Below are positions 35,833 through 45,803 of a DNA stretch of 64,000 nt, piece by piece. The DNA is taken from NCBI RefSeq assembly GCF_019550795.1, contig NZ_CP080545.1:5561501-5625500 (forward strand). The letters run 5' to 3'. Source of the DNA: Paenibacillus sp. sptzw28. GTDB lineage: Bacteria > Bacillota > Bacilli > Paenibacillales > Paenibacillaceae. Both the position numbers and the translations under genes were made by a program. Under the pieces are notes generated by a model that saw only the letters and a list, made by a program, of their open reading frames with translations, was not told the DNA's origin and did not search any database. Position 1 is the first letter of the stretch. The number at the start of each line of letters is the position of its first letter.

Positions 35833-36537
35833 TTAATTCTTCTGTTTCTCAATCTTATAACCAATGCCCCAGACTGTTTTTATATATTTGGGTTTCCGAG
35901 GAATGACTTCTATTTTTTCTCGAATTTTTCGAATATGTACCATCACTGTATTATTCGATTCTAAATAGGCCTCCTTCCACACTTTTTCGTATATTTGTTC
36001 AATGCTAAAAACAATACCTTGATTACGAGCTAAAAGCTCCAATATAGAAAATTCCCTGGGAGTAAGCTGGATAACCTCATTTTCACGCATTATTTCATGG
36101 GTAGCAATATTAATTTTCAAATCGTCAATAACAATTTCGTCAAAATTTGTTTGCTGAGATGATGTATATCGGCTATAACTTCTTAAATGGGATTTAATGC
36201 GTGCCACTAGCTCTAACGGACTGAATGGTTTTGTTACATAATCGTCGGCACCAATGCTTAATCCATTTATTTTATCTACTTCTTGACCTTTAGCAGAAAG
36301 GAATATTATCGGCATGTTATGCTTCTCCCGCATCTTCATGCATGCTTCAATTCCGTCCATTATTGGCATCATAACGTCCATTACAATCAAATCAATTGTA
36401 TGCTTTTTTAATATTTCTAGAGCCTCACTACCGTTTTGAGCAGTGAATAGAAGAAAGTTTTCGTTCTGCAGATAAATTTTCATTAAATGAACGATTTCAG
36501 CTTCATCATCAACTAGAAGAATAGACTGACTACTCAT
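35833..36537 (-). CDS. OmpR-type response regulator
   Basis: 234 residues. The receiver domain has the acidic pair near residues 10-11, phosphoacceptor Asp54 (DLIVMDVMMP) and Lys near 105 (YVTKPFSP). The C-terminal winged helix ends VWGIGYKIEKQ. It is the partner of the kinase that follows, and could control the penicillin-binding protein operon and perhaps the peptide cluster. Confidence 0.93.
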   Translation of the reverse strand: MSSQSILLVDDEAEIVHLMKIYLQNENFLLFTAQNGSEALEILKKHTIDLIVMDVMMPIMDGIEACMKMREKHNMPIIFLSAKGQEVDKINGLSIGADDYVTKPFSPLELVARIKSHLRSYSRYTSSQQTNFDEIVIDDLKINIATHEIMRENEVIQLTPREFSILELLARNQGIVFSIEQIYEKVWKEAYLESNNTVMVHIRKIREKIEVIPRKPKYIKTVWGIGYKIEKQKN

Positions 36538-36606
36538 GAACCCTGTTCCTCTCTTGATTATTTATAGGTATCATAATATTACATTTTTAGGCTATAGACT
36601 TCAACA

Positions 36607-38487
36607 TTACTCACATTGATTTAAAATTAACGAGAACATATGAGCAGCTACACCACTATTTTCTGTCATATAATTATCTTTGTTACTCTTATCGAAACCC
36701 ATCCAAACAGCTGCTGATAATTTTTCAGTGTATCCTACAAACCATAAATCACGATTAGCCTTTTTAGGTACACCACTAATGTCCAGCTGAGTGGTTCCCG
36801 TTTTACCCGCAACCCAATGATTAGTTCTAGCCTTTTTGCCTGTACCATTGTTAACTGCATTAATGAGCATCTTAGTCATATCGTCTGCTGTCTGTCTAGA
36901 AATGACTTGTTTATTTTTCAGGTGATAAGAATAAATGATTCTTCCTGTCTTATCTTTTATGAGTTTAACTGCATGCGCATCATTAAAAACTCCCTTGTTT
37001 GCGAAAACACTATAAGCTTGTGCCATCAAAAGTGGCGATATCCCTTCTCTTGTACCGCCTAGAGCCAGCGCTAAATTACTATCCTGTTCACTCAGTTTTA
37101 TCCCTAACGTTTCTGCAAACTGTATTGCAGAATCCAATCCAATCTCATTAAGTAGCCAGACTGCCGGAGAATTTATGGAGTCTTGTATTGCCCGAGACAC
37201 CGTTATGGAACCTAGATATTTTCCATCTGTATTTGAAGGCTGATAATCACCATAACTAGTCTTTTTATCTTGAAGGATAGACAGAGGAGTATATTTACCA
37301 GATTGTAAAGCAGGACCATAAACAATAATTGGCTTGAAAGCCGACCCCGGTTGACGTGAATTTTGTATTGCTCGATTCCAACCACCCTCTACATACTCCC
37401 TTCCACCAACAATTGCTCTTATCTCACCTGTATTGTTTTCTAATATTACAGTGGCGCCTTGAATTTTTTGATCTTTTCCATCCTTAGGAAAATTAGCAGG
37501 ATTATTAAAAGCCTTCTCTGCTGCCTGTTGATAGTTTTTATCCAAACCAGTAACAATAGTATAGCCACTTTGCATAAGTTCTTTTTTTGTTAATCCAGTT
37601 ATTTTTTCTGCTTCCTGAAAAACATAATCTGTATAGGCCGCATATTTACTAATACTTTTTTTGGGATTTGGTGGTGGTGGTAAAAAGTCAACGCTTTTCG
37701 CTTTTATCATCTGATCTTTACTTATGTAGCCCTGCTCATACATCAACTTAAGTACAACGCTTCTTCTTTCTTTATTTTTCTTATAATTATCTACTGGGTT
37801 ATAGATGGATGGCCCTTTGGGAATGGCGGCTAATGAAGCGATCTGCCAAAGTTTTAATTGGTTCAAGTCATTAATTCCAAAATACCTTTTGGCCGCGGCC
37901 TTAACTCCATATTGTTGTCTTCCAAAATAAATATGATTTAAATATAATTCGAGAATATCATTTTTTGTATAGCGTCTCTCCAAAGCTTTAGCAATGAAAA
38001 CTTCGATTATTTTGCGATTAAAACTTTGTTCATTTGAAAGAAATAACGTTCTAGCAAGCTGTTGAGTAATACTACTACCGCCTTCGACAATTTCTAGATT
38101 AGCTAGATTATTCCCAAATGCTCTCGTTATTCCAATCCAATCAATTCCTTCATGTTTATAGAATCTACGGTCTTCTGTCGCAATAAATGCATATAAAAGT
38201 AGTTTGGGCATTTGTTTAAGTGATGCCTTGTCTTGGTTGCCATTTTCTGTTGAAGATTCTATGACTTCTCCATTTCGATCGGTTGTAATGATTGGTGACG
38301 TTATATCCATTTCTTTTAGGTGACTTTGAAAAATATATTTTCCTGTGGCATCAAAAAAGAGATATCCACTTACAAATATAAATACTGCAACTACAGAAAT
38401 ATCAAAAACTAAATAGACTTTTTTTCTTCTAATAATAAGCCGACTAATTTTTTCTTTATTCTTAAACAATAAAGTATTCATTCTCAA
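36607..38487 (-). CDS. class A penicillin-binding protein
   Basis: 626 residues. One N-terminal membrane helix (about 30-50). The glycosyltransferase domain has EDRRFYKHEGIDW, GGSSITQQLARTLF and RKIIEVFIAKALERR. The transpeptidase domain has the serine motif SRQPGSAFKP (SAFK), SIN (in QDSINSPAVW) and KTGT (AGKTGTTQL). It builds and cross-links peptidoglycan outside the membrane. Its start overlaps the preceding sensor-like gene by 26 bases, and the two-component genes follow. In this context it may be an inducible, stress-tolerant enzyme. Confidence 0.93.
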   Translation of the reverse strand: MRMNTLLFKNKEKISRLIIRRKKVYLVFDISVVAVFIFVSGYLFFDATGKYIFQSHLKEMDITSPIITTDRNGEVIESSTENGNQDKASLKQMPKLLLYAFIATEDRRFYKHEGIDWIGITRAFGNNLANLEIVEGGSSITQQLARTLFLSNEQSFNRKIIEVFIAKALERRYTKNDILELYLNHIYFGRQQYGVKAAAKRYFGINDLNQLKLWQIASLAAIPKGPSIYNPVDNYKKNKERRSVVLKLMYEQGYISKDQMIKAKSVDFLPPPPNPKKSISKYAAYTDYVFQEAEKITGLTKKELMQSGYTIVTGLDKNYQQAAEKAFNNPANFPKDGKDQKIQGATVILENNTGEIRAIVGGREYVEGGWNRAIQNSRQPGSAFKPIIVYGPALQSGKYTPLSILQDKKTSYGDYQPSNTDGKYLGSITVSRAIQDSINSPAVWLLNEIGLDSAIQFAETLGIKLSEQDSNLALALGGTREGISPLLMAQAYSVFANKGVFNDAHAVKLIKDKTGRIIYSYHLKNKQVISRQTADDMTKMLINAVNNGTGKKARTNHWVAGKTGTTQLDISGVPKKANRDLWFVGYTEKLSAAVWMGFDKSNKDNYMTENSGVAAHMFSLILNQCE

Positions 38488-38989
38488 ACTTTTCCTTAAC
38501 GTAATCTATTAATTGTTTTTGTAAACTTAAGAGGTGAATATACGAATCATCAAGGTAAATACGAGTTTTTTCCTCATCGTTTTCGGTATATTTATTTCCT
38601 TGTAAAATAATGAATAACGACTTTTCCAAGGACAATATGGATTGATTTATTGAATCTATTAACTCGGATTTATCACTAAAATCAATACGAACACGATGAT
38701 TCTCTTGTACTCCTGCTAACAAATCTTTTAGATCATCACCAATTTTATTTGATCGATAAAAAAACAATAGTAGAAAAAGAAAACTTCCCGCAACAATCAC
38801 TGTAGGTGTCAGACCGATATGATTTATTATCCAATTAAAGATTCTCACATATATTGAACCATGGTCGATATTTTCATAAATTATACTTGTTGCCTGAAAT
38901 GATAGATATGAAATAAATGAACTTATTAATATACTTCCAAAAGATATGTACAAAAATTTCAAGCGTAGTTTATTTATTAATTGATCCAT
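38462..38989 (-). CDS. sensor-like membrane protein without kinase domain
   Basis: 175 residues: two membrane helices and a HAMP-like stretch. FNWIINHIGLTPTVIVAG resembles LLRWIINNIGSTPIMSIVG of the kinase at 34718, and SELIDSINQSILSLEKS resembles its HAMP end. There are no H-box or ATPase motifs, and it ends after a short charged helix. It is either a truncated duplicate or a regulator that pairs with the kinase. Overlapping with the penicillin-binding protein gene, it is first in the operon. Confidence 0.7.
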   Translation of the reverse strand: MDQLINKLRLKFLYISFGSILISSFISYLSFQATSIIYENIDHGSIYVRIFNWIINHIGLTPTVIVAGSFLFLLLFFYRSNKIGDDLKDLLAGVQENHRVRIDFSDKSELIDSINQSILSLEKSLFIILQGNKYTENDEEKTRIYLDDSYIHLLSLQKQLIDYVKEKFENEYFIV

Positions 38990-39065
38990 ACTGCTGTCAC
39001 CGTCCTTATATTGATGTAGAAAGTTTATAATAGATTCTTTAATAAAAAAGGTGTGATTTTCTTAA

Positions 39066-39254
39066 TTATTTCTTAAAGTAGTTACCACCGGAACCATCTG
39101 CACCATTGATAAATTTAGAAGTGAGACATTTTCCGATACAATCGTACAAGACAAATAGCTCCATACGTGTACTGGTGCATTCTAATGTGGCCATGTTACG
39201 TAGGATATTTCTCACAATAACTAAAAATGAAATCCCCGCGAATTCCAGGCTCAT
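39066..39254 (-). CDS. short open frame, doubtful
   Basis: 62 codons upstream of the sensor-like gene on the same strand; contains LECTSTRMELFVLYDCIGKC and ends NGADGSGGNYFKK. None of its three ATGs has a ribosome site. It may be chance or a decayed peptide gene. Confidence 0.2.
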   Translation of the reverse strand: MSLEFAGISFLVIVRNILRNMATLECTSTRMELFVLYDCIGKCLTSKFINGADGSGGNYFKK

Positions 39255-39966
39255 AGGGATTATTTTTTATTTATTCTATTTACAAGCAACTCAATCAGAC
39301 TCTGCTCTGGAACTAATTAATCATACTACAAAATATTAACATTAACTTCTTTCTTACCGATATTTAGGAATAGAAATAAATAGATTCAACGGAGGATGAC
39401 ACAGATGAAAAAAGTGGTGCCAGTTTTAGTTACATGCCTACTTCTATTTGGTTTATTTGTCAGCGCAGTATCGGCTTCAAGCCCATCAGAGGTAAGTATT
39501 AATGTCAGTAGCCAATATGAATCTTTAGCTCCTGGCCAGAGTTTCTGGGTTAGTGTTGGAGTAACAGGCTCTAGTGCTACGCTTAAGTCAACCGAAATCG
39601 TGTTAAGTTATGATGAAAATGTATTCACTACTGATGGTGCTGTTCGATTTGATGATACATTGGGAAAGAATGTATGGAGAGGTGACATGTATTATGTCGC
39701 TAATAATTATGCAGAGTATAGTACGGATGATTACACGACCGACTTCCCATACCCAGTAGACTTAAATCCATTTGATGGTAAGCAAGAGGTTGTATTAACT
39801 GCAAATGCTAAAGAAGGGAAAATTATAAACCTTCTTCTGAAAAATTTTTTTCTTTCGCCTTGACTGTAAAGGATGACCTTTCGAAAAAAAAACACGTCTA
39901 TTAATGTAAATACTAGCAAATCGGTACTCATTGATGAAAAAGGAAAGACTGTTGAAAATTATGCGG

Positions 39967-41317
39967 GGGTCTGTCAAATCTTTTGTGTAAACTCTTTTCG
40001 TGCTTTCCCCCGAGGGGGAAATTTTATCGCAGATGCTCTCCGATGCGGTCCGGATAGAAAACGGAGAGCTGCAGCAGCATTTGACCCCAGTTTTGAACGC
40101 GGCCTGTCCATTTACGCGTAACATCCATGGTGGCCAGATAAAGCATTTTCAACAAGGATTCATCCGTCGGGAAGATGCTTTTTCCCTTCGTCACTTTGCG
40201 AAGTTGGCGGTGGTAACTCTCGATGATGTTGGTGGTGTAAATGAGCTTGCGGATTTCGGGTGGATACTTGAAGAAGGTGGCCAGCTCATCCCAGTTATTG
40301 CGCCAAGAGCGAATGATGAGCGGGTACTTATTCCCCCAGGTTTCCTCGAAGCGATCGAGCTCGACGAGTGCCATTTCTTCCGTCGCTGCTTTGTAAATCG
40401 GCTTCAGGTCAGCTGTTACCTTCTTCAGATCCTTGTAAGAGACGTAACGGGTGGAGTTTCGGATCTGGTGGATGATACACTTCTGAATGTCCGTTTTCGC
40501 GTAACAAGCCTGAATCGCTTGGCTGAAACCGGTCAGATTGTCGACACAGATGATAAGGATATCATGCACGCCCCGGTTCTTCAGGTCGTTTAGAACATTA
40601 AGCCAGAACTTGGCGGATTCATGCTCACCAATCCACATGCCCAGTACATCCTTGTTGCCATCCAGGTCGATGCCGATTACCATGTAGGCGGCTTTATTGA
40701 CAATGGCACCATCTTGCTTCACCTTGAAGTGTATGGCATCCAGGAAGACAACCGCGTACACGCCTTGGAGCGGCCGGTTCTGCCATTCCTTAATCAAGGG
40801 TATGATCTTGTTGGTCACGTTAGAAATAAAGGTGGGAGAGACCTCAATCCCATACAGATTTTGCAGATGATCCTGAATCTCACGCGTGCTGACACCTTTG
40901 GCATAAAGGGCAATAATCTGATCTTCAATGCCGGTCACATTAGACTGGTGCTTCTTCACCACCAGGGGTTCAAATTCCCCTTGCCGGTCACGGGGAACGG
41001 CGATCTCCTGATCACCGTACTCGCTTACGATGGTTTTCTTACTCTTGCCATTACGACTGTTGGTCGTCTGCTTGTTCTGCATGTCGTGCTTCTCATAGCC
41101 CAGATGTTCATCCATCTCGGCTTCCAGCATCTCCTGCAGCGTTTCGGCAAACAGCTCTTTCAACGCATTCTGTGCATCCTGCGCAGAGACCAACTTATTC
41201 TCCTTGATGAACTGCCGGAGTTGCTGCTTCGTCCATAATCCCATGTGTTCTCCCCAACCTCTCTTATACTTCCATTGTAATGGGTTTAGGAGTTTACACA
41301 ATCTATTTTACAGACTC
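39967..41317 (-). mobile_element. IS256-family element, intact, with 8-base target duplication
   Basis: 1351 bases with ends GGGTCTGT and ACAGACTC. The target duplication TTATGCGG lies at 39959-39966 and 41318-41325. It is inserted in a gene for a secreted protein. The intact transposase and clean duplication show a recent insertion. Confidence 0.95.
40024..41244 (-). CDS. IS256-family (mutator) transposase
   Basis: 406 residues from the ATG at 41244 (GGGGAG site). A full-length DDE transposase: FLDAIHFKV and CVDNLTGF hold the two Asp residues, and YTTNIIESYHRQLRK is the conserved C-terminal region. It can serve as the source of movement for the dead copies at 17357 and 21692. Confidence 0.95.
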   Translation of the reverse strand: MGLWTKQQLRQFIKENKLVSAQDAQNALKELFAETLQEMLEAEMDEHLGYEKHDMQNKQTTNSRNGKSKKTIVSEYGDQEIAVPRDRQGEFEPLVVKKHQSNVTGIEDQIIALYAKGVSTREIQDHLQNLYGIEVSPTFISNVTNKIIPLIKEWQNRPLQGVYAVVFLDAIHFKVKQDGAIVNKAAYMVIGIDLDGNKDVLGMWIGEHESAKFWLNVLNDLKNRGVHDILIICVDNLTGFSQAIQACYAKTDIQKCIIHQIRNSTRYVSYKDLKKVTADLKPIYKAATEEMALVELDRFEETWGNKYPLIIRSWRNNWDELATFFKYPPEIRKLIYTTNIIESYHRQLRKVTKGKSIFPTDESLLKMLYLATMDVTRKWTGRVQNWGQMLLQLSVFYPDRIGEHLR

Positions 41318-41987
41318 TTATGCGGCATCTTCCGCAAGCATTTCAGTCTCAGCGCCTAAAAGTATCGACATTGTTCCAGGTGTTTTGGATTCCAGTGCCG
41401 ACCCCATTAAAATCGTAATTGAAAATAATATGGAACTTAATGCCCGTGCTCTCTACGAAAATGGCGATAGCTCTTACGTAACCGAATTTGCTACTTGGGA
41501 ATCTTCAGACACAAGTGTTATCACGGTTCCTGCATATGGAAGTATTAAAGCAGTTGGAATCGGTAAAGCTTCAATACTAGTAAAACTAGGTTCTGTTACT
41601 AGTAAACACACAGTGATAGTTTTACCAAAATCGAAAGCAAGCGAAATCGTCTATCATGTTGGCATTGGCTGTGCATGCAAAGATGCCTCAAAATTAAATA
41701 ACCCATATGTTAAAATTGTAGTCAATGGGCAGTTGGTTGGGGAAGGTCTTATTTTCAAAGGAAAGACTTATTTACCAATCCGAGTAATCTCAGACTCGCT
41801 GGGACTAACTGTAGGTTACGACAAAATCAAGAAAGCACCTACTATAAATGGTGAAATTGTGAAGGATTTTGAAAAAAAATCCGAAGTAACGTATATAACG
41901 GCTGGAGAGTTTAGAACGTTATTAGGAGTAGAGGTTTTTTTAGATAAAAAGAACAAGAGGCTGTATATCGATAAATAGTACCTGATT

Positions 41988-42024
41988 ACAAAAGGAAGCT
42001 CTTTTGAGAGGAGTTTCCTTTTGT
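41988..42024. terminator. bidirectional terminator
   Basis: ACAAAAGGAA and TTCCTTTTGT form a ten-pair stem with A and T ends, just after the stop of the broken secreted-protein gene. Confidence 0.85.
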
Positions 42025-42182
42025 AATTGTGAATCACTTGTATAGGTAAACCTTCTGTGCCAGGCCAACCCACGAGACCTGTCCGCCCAGAAGCTCCGCT
42101 GCCGATCTGAACAGGCTGCCGTTATTTTGAACTGCACTCCGTCAAGTAGACAATAGAAATAAATAAGATCAATTAAGCGACC

Positions 42183-42344
42183 TTAGTCCTGAATTCCATG
42201 GGACTTTATTCTTTCTCCCTTTTCTCCTTCCCAAAACTCAGTCAAGATAATAACATCAGGGCCATGATTGACAACCGAATGAATGATACGAACCAATCTT
42301 GAAATCGAGCCCCCTCGCAAAATATTCCAGGTAAGAATTTTCAT
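42183..42344 (-). pseudogene. EEP-family nuclease/phosphatase, N-terminal fragment
   Basis: 53 residues beginning MKILTWNILRGGSISRLVRI, then NHGPDVIILTEFW, the start of an endonuclease/exonuclease/phosphatase domain (Asn in the first strand, Glu in LTEF). A ribosome site GGGGGG precedes the ATG. The frame ends at TAA and the remaining 200 or so residues are missing. Confidence 0.65.
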
Positions 42345-42385
42345 GCCTACCCCCCATTATTTCTGATAGTATACCACCGCTAACT

Positions 42386-42570
42386 CCATGATTTGCAGTG
42401 TTAAAGCTTTCCAGCCCCTCATTAGAGCACTTACTCACACGAAGTTGACGTTTGGTCTTCTGTCGCATTTGCTGTTTCACATCCTCTTTCTGAGTCCATT
42501 CAATGACAGCTTGCTCTTGAATGATTTCCGAAATAATGTGAGTAAGTACCTTAAAGGATTATTTATCATC
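42386..42570 (-). pseudogene. type I restriction HsdR C-terminal remnant
   Basis: The minus strand reads IISEIIQEQAVIEWTQKED and KQQMRQKTKRQLRVS, the end of HsdR subunits. It is broken by stops upstream. 42570-42860 holds more decayed minus-strand frame (QVIDWVAEGCQVSNTLRAV) that I cannot assign. Confidence 0.55.
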
Positions 42571-43037
42571 CTCTTTAGGGATTTGTTTCTCCAGCATCCG
42601 AAAGAATGGTTACTGCTCTCGTATAAAGCCGTTTTAACAATATCCATTTACTCTTGTTTTCATTCGATCAACTTCTCCAATCGCTCTCAAACGGTATTTT
42701 CTTTCTTTGTTTCTTACGGCGCGGAGCGTATTTGATACTTGACATCCTTCTGCCACCCAATCGATAACCTGCAAAAACTGTTCACTCGGAAGTAAGTGGT
42801 TCAAGTTAATTATGTCTCCTCTTATACCACATTCTAGCACCACTGCTTCCTCTATTCCAGGATACCGTAAAGATCTTGACCGAGATGGAAACGTATTAAT
42901 TACCGATTAGGATTTAATAAACTATCCATTTTTTAGGCTGGTCATATTTATTACAACTAAGGATAAAGTTGACGACAAGCTCTACTGTACAATTATATAA
43001 ATAATGAAATACAACCTATCAAAACAGGGAGATTAAT

Positions 43038-43235
43038 ATGATTGAGCATGCATTTTTAAAAGGAATTTATAGTAATGGAACAACGATGTGGGTACTGCAA
43101 CGAGGTATCGGTCCATCACCATTAGAAGATCGTATCGACGCATAGCTATTATTTACACTTAATTATTTGGGCAATGAAGGATGGCAGTTCGCTGGAGTAT
43201 TGGAGACGGATGTTTATGTATTGGTAAGGAATTAA
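43038..43235 (+). pseudogene. small DUF4177-like protein with in-frame TAG
   Basis: MIEHAFLKGIYSNGTTMWVL opens after GGGAG; an in-frame TAG at 43143 interrupts, and the frame goes on LLFTLNYLGNEGWQFAGVLE to TAA at 43235. LNxLGxEGWxxxGV is typical of DUF4177-like small proteins. One nonsense change is the simplest explanation. Confidence 0.5.
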
Positions 43236-43241
43236 TATGAA

Positions 43242-43269
43242 AGAGAGTCTGGCTTTATCCAGACTCTCT
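43242..43269. terminator. terminator
   Basis: AGAGAGTCTGG and CCAGACTCTCT form an eleven-pair stem around CTTTAT. Confidence 0.8.
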
Positions 43270-43645
43270 CCACAATTTCCATTGCTGAACAACAATCAAG
43301 ATGTTTCCCATTAACCAGTCTATAAGTGTGAGAACTGAGGAACCAAACATTATCAACATATGCTATAACACACCCCTAGAAGGCTTGTCCATGACTCCCC
43401 GACGTTCTTTGAATGCCGGGATATACTCATCTGTGAGGATTTCCATAATTAGCTTGATATCAGGCATCTCTCACCTCAATCAGGAATACACGCCAGTATT
43501 GAGCTTCTTTCCGGCTTTGACCCGAAGCTTTTGCGCGAGGTGGTTCACGCGCTTACATCATCATGCTGACCTTTCCAAGTAATCAGCGTGTGTTTCTCGC
43601 CTGTGGTTCTACCGATCTGTGCAAGTCGATCGACGGGCTTGCCGG

Positions 43646-45803
43646 TGTGAACGGCAGTGGTAAAATCCCCAACAACGGCACTTGAAAATTCCCCATAATC
43701 GGCAGATACTCTTCCTTACGGGGGAGAGAGACAATGATCAAGAATGGGGAGTTTTACGTGATCCAACACATGCGACAAAAAGGTATGAATAAGACGCAGA
43801 TTGCCGAGGAACTCGGCCGAGACCGGAAGACCATTGACAAGTGGCTTCGTGAAGAAGGACCCAAATCCTATCAACGCCAAAAATCAAAACCGAGCATCCT
43901 AGCGCCATATCAAGACTACATCCATTCCCGTATGGAAGAAGGCTGCCTGAATGCGGCTGTGCTATTCGACGAAATCAAAGCCAAAGGGTACCCGGGTCAG
44001 ATCCGGTTACTGCGACCGAACGTTTCGAGACGCCCCCTGGTAAACAGGCGCAGGTCGATTGGGGCTACTTCAAAGTCGAGTGGAACGGTGAAGCTAAGCG
44101 GCTGTATGCTTTTGTCATGGTGCTCGGCTACTCCCGGATGATGTACCTGGAATATACGGAAGACGAAAGATTAGATACCCTGATGGGCTGCCATGTCCGG
44201 GCCATGCAATACTTCGGCGGAAGAACAGAAACGGTACTCTACGACAATATGAAAACGGTGGTCACCGGTACAGATAAACAGGGTCATCCTCTATGGAACG
44301 AACGGTTCGCCCGTTTTGCCGCCCATCACGGGTTTCTGCTCCGACGCTGTGCCCCGTACCGTCCGCGCACCAAAGGGAAAGTGGAAAACGGCGTCGGATA
44401 TGTACGCAAAAACTTCTGGCCGAGGATACGTACGTTTACCGGTTTAACCGATCTCAACACTCAGGCTCGTTTATGGCTCGATACCGTTGCCAATATTCGT
44501 ATCCATGGCACCACCCATGAAGTGCCGCAGCAGCGCCTGCTGCAGGAGGGCCTGAAAAGCTTTAATCTCGTACTCTTCGATGAAGCGGAGCGGCACCCCC
44601 GCAAGGTAGCCGCTGACGCGCTCATCTCCTACGCGGCCAACCGCTATTCGGTGCCTTGGCGGTATGTGGGTCAAGTGGTGGAGGTCCAGGATGAACGTAA
44701 CGGACGTATCCGAATCTTCGCACAGAACAAGCTCATCGCCGAACACAACAAAGCCGCCGGACATCGCGAGGTCATCTTCGATAGGAAGCATACCGAAGGC
44801 ATCCGTGCAGCAGGCGGCAAACCCATGCAGCTCCCACTGCCGCACCTCGTGCAGCAAGCGTTGCCTGACGTCGCTCAACGCGACCTGTCGGTCTACGAGC
44901 AGTTTCTGGATGAGGCCGGTGATTCAATGATGGTCGTGACCGAACGCTTGCAGGAGGCTTTCGAGCATCTCGGATGGAGCCGGATTCCCGATATTTTGCA
45001 CCAACATGCCGAAGAGGCCGCTGCCCAGAACCGAACGTATCTGGAGTTTCTTGATGGGCTGCTGCAGGAGGAGCTCTCTGCCAAGCATGACCGCTTTATT
45101 CGCATGAAAACCCGAATGGCTCACTTGCCGTACCACAAAACGCTTGATCAGTTTGAATTCGGGTTCCAACCATCGGTCGAAGAACGGCGAATCCGGGATC
45201 TGGCAACGCTTCGCTTTGTGGAGCACCAAGAGAATCTGATCTTTTTGGGGCCACCCGGCGTGGGTAAAACGCACTTAGCCGTGGCACTTGCACTAGAAGC
45301 CATTAAACGGCGATACACGGTGTATTTCACCACCGCACACGATCTGGTACAGACGCTGCAGCAAGCGCATCTGAGCAACACGATTACACAAAAGATGAAG
45401 GCGCTCATCAAGCCAAATCTGCTGATCATCGACGAGATCGGCTACCGCAAGATGGACGAAACGGCAGCGCACTTTTTCTTTCAGATCATTGCCGAGCGCT
45501 ATGAGACCGGCTCCATCATTCTCACCTCCAACAAGTCCTACGGTGCTTGGGGAGAGATTTTCGGTGACTCCGTTTTAGCTACAGCGATTCTCGACCGTCT
45601 GCTTCACCACTCCACGACGATTAACATTAAGGGGGAGAGCTACCGCATCAAAGAAAAGAAAAAGGCAGGCTTTTTTCGACCTGATACGGAAAATGAAAAA
45701 ACAAACTGAACCAATTTTCGCCGCCCCCTTGGGGGCGTTCACCTTGCAATTAATGGGGAAAATTCAAGTGCCGATTTTGGGTAATTTTCGTTTGCAGTTG
45801 ACA
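43646..45803 (+). mobile_element. IS21-family element with CCGG target duplication
   Basis: 2158 bases, from TGTGAACGGCAG to GCAGTTGACA; CCGG is duplicated on both sides (43642-43645 and 45804-45807). It is inserted in the tnpB gene of an IS66. Confidence 0.88.
43734..45709 (+). pseudogene. IS21 istA (frameshifted) read into istB
   Basis: IstA starts at 43734 (HTH: MNKTQIAEELGRDRKTIDKW). Near 44005 a deletion shifts the frame; it resumes at TERFETPPGKQAQVDWGYFK (44022 on) and runs with no stop through the istA end straight into istB (VTERLQEAFEHLGWSRIPDI from about 44934). The IstB ATPase has GPPGVGKTHLA, LLIIDEIGYRK and LTSNKS and looks intact. IstA is the transposase, IstB its helper. The element is probably inactive because of the istA deletion. 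Confidence 0.85.

Larger units (their letters stand above)
39405..41978 (+). pseudogene. secreted cohesin-like/BIG2/stalk-domain protein, broken by IS256
   Basis: The start is the ATG at 39405 (GGAGG nine bases upstream). A signal peptide (VVPVLVTCLLLFGLFVSAVS) is followed by a cohesin-like fold (SINVSSQYESLAPGQSFWVS, STEIVLSYDENVFT). A frameshift occurs at A/T runs between 39835 and 39890, then the frame KSVLIDEKGKTVENYA is cut by the IS at 39967. Joined at the eight-base duplication, it continues ASSASISVSAPK, a BIG2 domain (TWESSDTSVITV) and a copper-amine-oxidase-like stalk domain (YLPIRVISDSLGL). It was a surface or secreted protein. Confidence 0.8.

Noticed and set aside
39066..39254. 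A second Cys-containing peptide (bacteriocin-like) gene
   Set aside because: Only two or three Cys, no ribosome site before any ATG, and no processing gene specific to it; listed only as a doubtful frame.
42634..42843. 69-residue minus-strand frame with QVIDWVAEG as a gene
   Set aside because: No ribosome site and no recognisable motif; it lies within decayed sequence next to the HsdR remnant.
43143..43145. TAG read as pyrrolysine or by recoding
   Set aside because: No pyl genes or special downstream structure are visible; a nonsense mutation in a decayed region is simpler.
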